Assembly: GCA_023458915.1 (NCBI GenBank)
Contig: JAEWWM010000029.1
Coordinates: 1 to 10,002, forward strand
Origin: Bacillota bacterium
GTDB taxonomy: Bacteria > Bacillota > Clostridia > Oscillospirales > Acutalibacteraceae
Direction: 5' to 3'
DNA: 10,002 nucleotides
The position numbers and the translations under genes were made by a program. The notes under the pieces are model-generated. The model saw only the letters and a list, made by a program, of their open reading frames with translations, did not search any database and was not told where the DNA came from. The first letter of the stretch is position 1. Each line of letters starts with the position of its first letter. This document shows, piece by piece, positions 1 to 5,265 of the stretch.

Positions 1-592
1 CAATTTTATCCTGCGCGTTTTTAATGTCTGTCATTGGGTCTGAGTTTGCAGTATCGCTCCATTTGGCGGTTCCGGTTAGTGCTAAATAGTTGTTAGATGC
101 AAATTCGCCGTTCGGATCATAGTTATATGCGTATGTAAGATTATTCGCTGTAATTGCAATTTGCGGTGAACCCTGCGAAGATATGAGCTGCATTCTCATT
201 CTTTCGGGAACAACCAAAGCTCCCTCAATTAAAGTATTTGCATCGTCAAAGATTCTGTTTAATATCTCAGTAGCATAAGGGCTGTCCGATTCCTGCACAT
301 TCATAATTTCTTGCTCATCTTTTTCTTTAACAATCATAGCTTCTCTGAAAAACGCCATTTCAGAATTAAGTTTTGTAACGCCGATTCTGTCTCTGAAAGT
401 TGGTTTTGCATCAAAATTTGAGGGCATTAAAGATACAGGAAGTCCTCTGTAGCCTTTAATCCATGATAAATTTAGTCCCATTTTCTTTTTTGCCGGAAAT
501 AATCCTTCGCCTAGGTACGGGAGCCTATTTGACGCGGCTTCGTACCAGTTAAGTGATATTGCTTTTGATGTAAATAAATCTCCTAAATTCAT
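1..592 (-). CDS. Phage major capsid protein (E-like), C-terminal part outside window
   Basis: This gene encodes the shell subunit of a tailed-phage head. The first 197 codons are visible and open to the window edge; family members are usually about 340-350 residues, so roughly the N-terminal 55-60% is present. The N-terminus (MNLGDLFTSK), the segment LPYLGEGLFPAKKK, and GLPVSLMPSNFDAK followed by RDR and EMAFFREAM match the conserved pattern of the phage capsid protein E family (HK97-type fold) as I know it. The ATG at 592 is preceded by GGAGG about nine bases upstream, and that site lies inside the end of the preceding gene, whose stop is two bases away, so the two are translationally linked. 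It is the last visible gene of the minus-strand head operon. I am confident of the family; the start is well supported. Confidence 0.9.
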   Translation of the reverse strand, partial: MNLGDLFTSKAISLNWYEAASNRLPYLGEGLFPAKKKMGLNLSWIKGYRGLPVSLMPSNFDAKPTFRDRIGVTKLNSEMAFFREAMIVKEKDEQEIMNVQESDSPYATEILNRIFDDANTLIEGALVVPERMRMQLISSQGSPQIAITANNLTYAYNYDPNGEFASNNYLALTGTAKWSDTANSDPMTDIKNAQDKI

Positions 593-594
593 TT

Positions 595-942
595 TTAATT
601 CCCTCCTTGTGATGCTGTATATCCAACAAAATCAATCATTTTGAGTGCTAATACTGCCGCACTGGCGACTATTATTCCATTTTTGACTAATTTTGCATTA
701 TCAATAAATCCATGAATTACAATAGTTCCCGGTGCATCGCCGTAAGTTACATCTGTATCATGAAGTAAAACTCCTTTTGCTGTGGCATCATTCGCGGGAT
801 AAATTGTTCCTGCTTTAACTATCTTTTTACCATCTGCATCGGGTGTTACGCCTGCGCTTGGTACCATGTAAGGCATTCCAACAAAGTGATCGCTATATAG
901 TATTTCAAGTGGCATTGTTACTGTTTTTTCTGTAAATCTCAT
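595..942 (-). CDS. Probable phage head decoration or capsid accessory protein
   Basis: A 115-residue protein between scaffold and major capsid genes. It starts MRFTEKTVTMPLEILYSD and contains AGTIYPANDATAKGVLLHD followed by DVTYGDAPGTIVIHGFID. This pattern (PANDATAKGVL, then a beta-rich segment ending HGFID) is common in small proteins placed just upstream of E-type capsid genes in phages of low-GC bacteria. By position and size it resembles lambda gpD-type decoration proteins, though clear homology to gpD is not visible. I chose ATG at 942 because GGAG lies nine bases upstream; a TTG at 957 is in frame but lies directly on that ribosome binding site. The role in head stabilisation is inferred from position. 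Confidence 0.7.
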   Translation of the reverse strand: MRFTEKTVTMPLEILYSDHFVGMPYMVPSAGVTPDADGKKIVKAGTIYPANDATAKGVLLHDTDVTYGDAPGTIVIHGFIDNAKLVKNGIIVASAAVLALKMIDFVGYTASQGGN

Positions 943-1036
943 AATTAAAAACTCCAATCTGTAATATTTAATTGATTAATAATTGCGGGCGAATACTCCG
1001 TAAAATTTTTAAAAAGCCTTATTGCGCGATTTGGAT

Positions 1037-1051
1037 GCAACGTCACGTTGC
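1037..1051. repeat. Short perfect inverted repeat at scaffold stop
   Basis: GCAACGT-C-ACGTTGC, seven-base arms around one base, touching the last base of the scaffold stop codon. On the minus-strand transcript it could form a five-pair stem with a five-base loop in the roughly 100-base gap before the decoration gene. No T-run follows directly, so I do not call it a terminator. It could be an RNA processing or stabilising hairpin, or an operator. The rest of this gap shows nothing else. Confidence 0.35.
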
Positions 1052-1632
1052 TATAGGTATTTTTGAATTGTTTCGAGTGCTGATTTATATGTTTCAGCTC
1101 TAGACTTTCCTAAGTTTTTTGCGATATTTTCATTAATATTTTCTCCTTTCGCTTCATTTTGCTTTGGTACGCTTACATCTTTCATAGCTTTTTTAATTTT
1201 TTCATCAGCAATCTTTTGTGAATGGGTCTCAATAAAGCTAAGTAATTTATTTGTCCTATCAAGCGTTGCCGATTCGTCTTCGGTAATCAGATAATCTAAA
1301 ATTCCTGAGTAGCCATCAAGACTAAGATTTTTTGAAACAAATTCTCTTTCAGCTTTGGTTCTATTTTTATCAATGAGAACCGCTTTTTTCTCATCTTCAA
1401 GCTCTTTTATTTTCTCTGTGAGTTTTTGCTCTGCTGTAAAATTAGCCTCTTTTTCAAGTTTGGATTTAATTTCATATTCAAGTTTAGTTTTGAGTTTTTC
1501 TTCACGAACTTTAAAATTATCAGACAAATACTCACTCAATTTTTCTTCGCTTTCAAAAACTTTAAAAGGTTGTTGTTCTATGGACTTTGAAGCCCGAGTT
1601 GATTCTGTAGTCTTTTCATTTGTATCTCCCAT
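1051..1632 (-). CDS. Phage head scaffolding protein (DUF4355/GP20-like)
   Basis: A 193-residue, highly charged, helix-forming protein with no cysteine and few aromatic residues. It has an acidic/polar N-terminus (MGDTNEKTTESTRASKS), a Lys/Glu-rich coiled-coil region around residues 25-100 (KLKTKLEYEIKSKLEKEANF, ELEDEKKAVLIDKNRTKAE), and a C-terminal part ending KSRAETYKSALETIQKYL. This composition, its length and its place between portal and capsid genes are those of phage scaffold proteins of the GP20/DUF4355 type, which guide capsid assembly and are then lost from the mature head. The ATG at 1632 has GGAG eight bases upstream. No separate head maturation protease is visible in this stretch. 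Confidence 0.8.
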   Translation of the reverse strand: MGDTNEKTTESTRASKSIEQQPFKVFESEEKLSEYLSDNFKVREEKLKTKLEYEIKSKLEKEANFTAEQKLTEKIKELEDEKKAVLIDKNRTKAEREFVSKNLSLDGYSGILDYLITEDESATLDRTNKLLSFIETHSQKIADEKIKKAMKDVSVPKQNEAKGENINENIAKNLGKSRAETYKSALETIQKYL

Positions 1633-1661
1633 AACTTACTCTCCTTATCTTTAATGTGCTT

Positions 1662-1847
1662 TTATCCTGCATTGCCTTCAATAATGTTTTTGCACCTTTG
1701 GCATTTGATTTCGTATATTCCGCCAAACTTACCGAGAAGTTTATTACAGTGCGGACACCTGATTTCATGAAAAATTTTTAGTTTCTTTATTTTTCTCTCC
1801 GATTTTTTGAGGTTCTTTTGAACTTGTGTTTTTATTATTTTCTGCAT
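1662..1847 (-). CDS. Com-like zinc-knuckle protein
   Basis: A 61-residue protein: a very basic N-terminal half (residues 3-24 rich in Lys/Arg), then two knuckles, CPHC at 31-34 and CQRC at 49-52, in the context EIRCPHCNKLLGKF...YEIKCQRCK. This layout closely matches phage Mu Com (IRC-x2-CNKLL ... IEIRC-x2-CK), a small zinc protein that binds mom mRNA and activates its translation. In phages of low-GC bacteria Com-like proteins often lie in the head gene block, where their role is unknown. The ATG at 1847 has GGAGG six bases upstream. The first 83 bases overlap the end of the portal gene in another reading frame. The four cysteines strongly suggest Zn binding; the RNA target is unknown and no mom-like gene is in the window. 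Confidence 0.75.
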   Translation of the reverse strand: MQKIIKTQVQKNLKKSERKIKKLKIFHEIRCPHCNKLLGKFGGIYEIKCQRCKNIIEGNAG

Positions 1848-3261
1848 CTTTTTCCTCCTGTTTCTCGTAATACGTAAGTCCTCTTTTGACTAAATCTATT
1901 GGGTTATCTGATATTCCACCGAGCGTAACTATGTCAATTGGGTCAATAAACTGAAGTTCTTTTAAAACTAACATTGCTTGGGCTTTATTAAGTAAGTTGT
2001 TTGTTCTATTCCTTACAAATGTAGGTTCTATGTGCATTGGCTTTAGTTTTATGTTCCTAAATATTTCAAGTATTTTGCACACAATTTTGAGCATTTGCTT
2101 TTCGGATTTTCTAAAATATCTCTCTTTAATTCTTGCTACCACTTCAAGCGAAGCCCATCCGTCTCTGAGATATACAGCATCTCCTGTATCACCGCCACCA
2201 TTTGACCTTGTTTTTCTGTCAGGTATTCCTGTAACTGCATAAACGTAATCAATTAGTGTTTGTGCTAAAGTTTCAGCTTCATTTTGATTAACCTGTGAGT
2301 TAACAAATTTAATGTCTGCCGGCTGTCCTGAATTTGAAGTAATTGAAATTGCTAATTGCTCTTTTAACTTCTCTAAATCACTCTTTTTATCCGGGTTTTG
2401 CGTACTATCTTTAAGTTCACAATTTACAAATACAAGTATTGAATTCACAAGTTGCTCAACTGAATTTAATCTATCAGATTGAAGCTTATTAAGCCCGTCA
2501 AGAATGGTTAAAACAGTTTCAAAGTCGCCAAGTCTCCATTGATTGTTTGGATATTCAATTATTGGCACAACGCCCAGCAGATGGGGTTTTGGATACTCTT
2601 TAATTAAATCTTCAGACTTTATTTGTGTGTTTACTCCTTTAGTTTCAAAAATATATTGGTAAGTTTTATCGTAAATTGTGTATTTTCTGCCAACAGCGTT
2701 GCCATTGTCATCTAAAATGTCACAGTATGTAAAAGCTAAAATCGGCTTGTTTTCTACTTCTGACGAATAAATTACTGCCGTGTATTTGGGGTTTAGTACA
2801 GGCATAGAAAATGGTGCGATTTCTTTGTCTTTCGATTCGGCATCTTCATTTACACAAACTAATCTGTATGCGGTTCCGCAAATTGATTGCCATTCGCCAA
2901 GCTGAGTATCTCCGCACGCTTTATCAATGCTGTCGATCATATTGTTTAAAAGCTCGACTTCAGTACGGTTATTTTCGTATTTAGAAGCGTATTTAATTGG
3001 TTCGCCTAAAAAATATCCGTTCACGTTTCTGACGATGGAATAAGCGTTATTAATAACAAGCTTGTTGTTTACATCAGGCCGAATTACTTTATTACGCCCC
3101 AGTATCGGCTGCTTTCCTGTAAAATATTTTTCTAAATATTTAATTTGGCGGCTGTTTTCTTCATGCCGAAGCATTGCACCGTTTACGATTTTGTGAATAT
3201 TTTTTAAACCTATTTCTGTTTCTGAACTGTAAATTACACTTCTGCCGAAAAGATTTTGCAT
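1765..3261 (-). CDS. Phage portal protein (SPP1 gp6-like)
   Basis: A 498-residue portal protein, forming the ring at the capsid vertex through which DNA is packaged and released. The segments YFLGEPIKY, the long central domain, PIIEYPNNQWRLGDFETV, LDGLNKLQSDRLNSVEQLVN and VTGIPDR match the SPP1 gp6-type portal family, and the length is typical (about 450-500). I chose ATG 3261 (MQNLFGRS) because GGAGG lies seven bases upstream; a longer in-frame reading from 3309 would add 16 residues that include the ribosome binding site itself. It is the first gene of the minus-strand head operon, with a promoter about 100 bases upstream. Terminase large subunit, normally directly upstream, is absent here. 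The C-terminus is Lys/Glu-rich and overlaps the com-like gene. Confidence 0.92.
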   Translation of the reverse strand: MQNLFGRSVIYSSETEIGLKNIHKIVNGAMLRHEENSRQIKYLEKYFTGKQPILGRNKVIRPDVNNKLVINNAYSIVRNVNGYFLGEPIKYASKYENNRTEVELLNNMIDSIDKACGDTQLGEWQSICGTAYRLVCVNEDAESKDKEIAPFSMPVLNPKYTAVIYSSEVENKPILAFTYCDILDDNGNAVGRKYTIYDKTYQYIFETKGVNTQIKSEDLIKEYPKPHLLGVVPIIEYPNNQWRLGDFETVLTILDGLNKLQSDRLNSVEQLVNSILVFVNCELKDSTQNPDKKSDLEKLKEQLAISITSNSGQPADIKFVNSQVNQNEAETLAQTLIDYVYAVTGIPDRKTRSNGGGDTGDAVYLRDGWASLEVVARIKERYFRKSEKQMLKIVCKILEIFRNIKLKPMHIEPTFVRNRTNNLLNKAQAMLVLKELQFIDPIDIVTLGGISDNPIDLVKRGLTYYEKQEEKDAENNKNTSSKEPQKIGEKNKETKNFS

Positions 3262-3292
3262 TTCTTCACCTCCATTGAAAACAAAAATAAGA

Positions 3293-3339
3293 AACCTAAA
3301 AAACTTCATTTGAAGTAATTCAGGTTCCCTTTTCGGAAC
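3293..3339 (-). promoter_or_regulatory. Portal leader with two overlapping dyads
   Basis: In the leader between the portal promoter and the portal start, two inverted repeats share bases. One pairs GTTCC (3324-3328) with GGAAC (3335-3339). The other pairs AACCT (3293-3297) with AGGTT (3322-3326) and encloses ACTTCA-TT-TGAAGT (3303-3316), which on the minus strand is followed by six T. Because 3324-3326 belongs to both, the structures exclude each other, as in attenuators. No known riboswitch class is recognised, and the stems are short and AT-rich, so this could also be a protein operator. Confidence 0.35.
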
Positions 3340-3359
3340 TCGTTTATTTAATTATTTCC

Positions 3360-3388
3360 ATTATATACCATTAGTTTTTATTTTGCAA
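3360..3388 (-). promoter_or_regulatory. Sigma70-type promoter of the phage head operon
   Basis: Read on the minus strand: -35 box TTGCAA (3388-3383), a 17-base spacer, and -10 box TATAAT (3365-3360), a perfect -10 at ideal spacing. Transcription would start near 3353, about 90 bases before the portal ATG. A strong housekeeping-type promoter directly in front of portal fits the absence of terminase genes upstream. The rest of the gap up to 3500 is AT-rich and shows no gene. Confidence 0.6.
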
Positions 3389-3501
3389 ATCTGTAGATAT
3401 ATTGTGAAATATTGATAAATTATTCTAACAAATTAAGTAAAATTTCTAATACAATAATATGAAAAAAATGCGTAAAAAAGATTTTAAAATAATTTGCTTT
3501 A

Positions 3502-3510
3502 TGGTATAAG
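3502..3510 (+). promoter_or_regulatory. Possible extended -10 promoter of the effector cluster
   Basis: TGGTATAAG (a TGn extension plus TATAAG) lies about 32 bases before the first start codon of the plus-strand cluster. The -35 region 17 bases upstream (TTTTAA) is poor. This is the best candidate in the divergent gap for driving genes from 3543 onward; the call rests on one box only. Confidence 0.3.
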
Positions 3511-3542
3511 TTGGTTAACTAAATTATGGAAAGGGTTACAAC

Positions 3543-3570
3543 ATGAAAAAAAACGATCTCATCTTTTTTA
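3543..3570 (+). other. Out-of-frame start and signal peptide of the first effector gene
   Basis: ATG at 3543 is preceded by GGAAAGGG at a good distance (seven bases), so this looks like the true translation start. It is followed by eight A (3546-3553). As written it reads MKKNDLIFFNVCVYVYFCL and stops. With one A fewer it would read MKKTISSFLMFVFMFTFVFN and run straight into the downstream frame, giving a classic Sec signal peptide with a YAA cleavage region. The genome therefore carries a +1 shift in the A tract: mutation, phase variation, slippage site or assembly error. Confidence 0.7.
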
Positions 3571-4389
3571 ATGTTTGTGTTTATGTTTACTTTTGTCTTT
3601 AATCTTTTTGGAGATAAAGTTTATGCCGCCGATTATGAGGTTTATGTTGCAGTATTTTGTGATAATGTCCCATTGGCACAAGAGTATGTGAAACAACTCT
3701 GTAAAAACACTTTCGACGGTGAGCGTGAAATCTTTATAAAAGACTCTACCGGTTCTGAAACACAAACTATTATAGAAACAAATTATGGCGCTACAAAGTA
3801 TCATGTTTATTTTTATGTTGTAAATACAAAATGGGCTTTACATCCAGACAAGCAGCTTGACAGTTTAATAAAAAAATGCACGGGCGCTATTATTCTTTAT
3901 AATATATCTGACCCAAAATTGTCTCCTATTTTAAAAAGCCACACATTTTATAAAAACGACGTTGAAACTCTCATAAAAATTGAAACACCATTAAATAACT
4001 GTATTAGATATTTGCAAACATGGGGACATAATGGATGGCATAATGCTTTGGAGTTTATTACATACGGTAAAGAGAATCTTGAATCTACTGCATATAATGA
4101 GTATCATGAACAGATTAATCGATATACGTGTAGTTTAGAGAAAGAATTTTTTAATATAGATAATAAGTGGAGCCGAGGACATCCAGATTGTTCTACAGGG
4201 AAAGGACTAACAAATCCTCTTGGTTGGATTGCAGGGCAAGCATACCGAAGTATATTTTTAGAAAAAACATTAACTGGGGCTTCTGGATTGATGTCAAAAA
4301 AAAAATTGGATTATTTGAACCCCCCCACGTTGCCGGAAACGAAAATCATAAAAATTCAAAAATGTCAGTGCTTATGTACCCTGTTCTAG
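3571..4389 (+). CDS. Exported degenerate GTPase-like protein, frameshifted
   Basis: The main open frame is 272 residues; with the out-of-frame start at 3543 it would gain MKKTISSFL and a full Sec signal peptide, cleaved near VYAA-D. Next come YEVYVAVFCD, KYHVYFYVVN, and KKCTGAIILYNISDP. These have the order and spacing of strands in Ras/Rab domains and resemble the next gene (TTGANFVFIVHDLD aligns with CTGAIILYNISD). The P-loop lysine, DxxG and (N/S)KxD motifs are missing, so it would be a pseudo-GTPase if the fold is right. The frame ends KIQKCQCLCTLF; the last four residues CTLF look like a CaaX box, as in the neighbour's CTIL. A tract of ten A at 4296-4305 offers a -1 shift to a membrane-anchored tail. 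It could instead be a decaying gene. Family assignment is tentative; export is well supported. Confidence 0.6.
   Translation: MFVFMFTFVFNLFGDKVYAADYEVYVAVFCDNVPLAQEYVKQLCKNTFDGEREIFIKDSTGSETQTIIETNYGATKYHVYFYVVNTKWALHPDKQLDSLIKKCTGAIILYNISDPKLSPILKSHTFYKNDVETLIKIETPLNNCIRYLQTWGHNGWHNALEFITYGKENLESTAYNEYHEQINRYTCSLEKEFFNIDNKWSRGHPDCSTGKGLTNPLGWIAGQAYRSIFLEKTLTGASGLMSKKKLDYLNPPTLPETKIIKIQKCQCLCTLF
4296..4326 (+). other. Slippage-prone A10 and C7 tracts
   Basis: Ten A (4296-4305), read TCA AAA AAA AAA in the main frame, and seven C (4320-4326) lie near the 3' end of the degenerate GTPase-like gene. A -1 slip, or one extra base in either tract, moves reading to the frame that stays open to 4457. 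A8 at 3546 and this A10 appear to be the only A tracts of eight or more in the window, and both sit in the same gene. Confidence 0.6.
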
Positions 4390-4457
4390 TAGTTGGTATT
4401 TTGAGTGTTACTGTTTTAATAGGTGTTGGCATATCCAAATGGATTAAATCAAATTAA
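4306..4457 (+). pseudogene. Alternative C-terminal tail with membrane helix (-1 frame)
   Basis: After the A10 tract the -1 frame reads IGLFEPPHVAGNENHKNSKM and then MYPVLVVGILSVTVLIGVGI, a strong hydrophobic helix, followed by the basic end SKWIKSN. This is a typical tail anchor, reachable from the preceding gene by a -1 shift. Its stop (4455-4457) lies right at the ribosome binding site of the next gene. It could also be a separate 31-residue membrane protein from ATG 4362, but no ribosome binding site precedes that ATG. Confidence 0.5.
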
Positions 4458-4472
4458 AGGATGTTTTATTTT

Positions 4473-5201
4473 ATGAAGTTTAAAAAATTAATTACTTTTT
4501 TGTTTTTGCTTTTTATAACGTGTAGTTCAGTATTTGCGGAAATTAAATTTGTAAAAATAGTTTTGGTTGGAGATTTTCAATGTGGGAAAACAGCAATTTG
4601 GAAAAGGTTAATGGACGAGGGTTTTGACCAAAGCGAGCGACAATCTGATAGATTAACACCCGGCGAACTTATTAAAGTTGACGGCGATAATATACTTTCT
4701 TTAAGAATTTGGGACACAGCAGGCCTCGATAAATATTATAGTGAAGTTGTGAATTTTACCACGGGTGCTAATTTTGTGTTTATAGTACATGATTTAGATA
4801 AAAAGCTTGATGATGGCGTTAAAGCTTACTTATCTAAAATATATAAGGATGTTAGCAGTAAAATAGTAAGTGATGGCAAAATAGTGATCGTGGGAAGTAA
4901 ATTTGATCTTAGAAAAAACGATATAGTTAATTCAGCAGCGCAAGCAAAAATGTTAGAGGAAGTTGCACAACATATTCCGTGTGCTTGCGTTTTAACTTCA
5001 GCTAAAAATGAAGGTGATCCTGGAATAAATACTTTTATAAAATATATAATAGAAAATTCTAGAACAATGAATCTCCCAAATAAAAATGTGTCTAAAGAGG
5101 GTAGTATAAAATTTAATGTAGATACACAACCAAAATCAACGAGTAGCAGCAGTAGCAGCAGTAGTAGCAGCAGCAGCTGCAGGGGGTGTACCATTCTCTA
5201 A
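4473..5201 (+). CDS. Exported Rab/Ras-like small GTPase with CaaX-like tail
   Basis: A 242-residue protein. Residues 1-22 are a Sec signal peptide (MKFKKLITFLFLLFITCSSVFA). A Ras-superfamily G domain follows: G1 GDFQCGKT 33-40; switch-I Thr62 in TPGELIKVDG; G3 WDTAG 80-84; G4 GSKFD 141-145 (Asn replaced by Ser); G5 TSAK 175-178. The tail is a linker, twelve serines (224-235) and CRGCTIL. CTIL is a CaaX-type end with final Leu, which in eukaryotes directs geranylgeranylation; Cys236 could be a second lipid site. Leu85 occupies the place of the catalytic Gln of Rab/Ras (WDTAGQ), a change that in Ras and Rab blocks GTP hydrolysis. I chose ATG 4473 over 4461 because AAAGGA directly abuts the first ATG and leaves 11 bases before the second. 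It is probably a secreted effector mimicking a host Rab. Family certain; host role inferred. Confidence 0.9.
   Translation: MKFKKLITFLFLLFITCSSVFAEIKFVKIVLVGDFQCGKTAIWKRLMDEGFDQSERQSDRLTPGELIKVDGDNILSLRIWDTAGLDKYYSEVVNFTTGANFVFIVHDLDKKLDDGVKAYLSKIYKDVSSKIVSDGKIVIVGSKFDLRKNDIVNSAAQAKMLEEVAQHIPCACVLTSAKNEGDPGINTFIKYIIENSRTMNLPNKNVSKEGSIKFNVDTQPKSTSSSSSSSSSSSSCRGCTIL
5142..5177 (+). repeat. AGY serine codon repeat
   Basis: Twelve consecutive AGT/AGC codons encode the poly-Ser linker before the CRGCTIL end of the GTPase. Such a microsatellite can change length by slippage without a frameshift when whole codons are gained or lost, altering how far the G domain sits from a membrane anchor. Confidence 0.75.
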
Positions 5202-5265
5202 AATTTGAATTTAACAACGGATTCTAATCTGTTGAAAATATATAATAAAAAGGTAGTGTTGTTTT

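Noticed and set aside
943..957. TTG start for the decoration-like protein at 957
   Set aside because: It lies on the GGAG that serves the ATG at 942.
3262..3309. Longer portal reading from ATG 3309
   Set aside because: It would contain the GGAGG ribosome binding site for ATG 3261 and adds residues unlike portal proteins.
4328..4345. LPET sequence near the end of the degenerate GTPase-like protein, like a sortase LPxTG motif
   Set aside because: Lys follows instead of Gly, and the hydrophobic helix downstream is in another reading frame; nothing else suggests a sortase substrate.
4826..5194. Minus-strand open frame with a poly-Leu N-terminus
   Set aside because: It is the reverse of the AGY serine repeat and the GTPase coding sequence; no ribosome binding site or family resemblance.
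5241..5246. TATAAT before the LysM gene as a promoter
   Set aside because: No -35 box at correct spacing, and transcription would start at or after the ribosome binding site; more likely AT-rich chance inside an operon.
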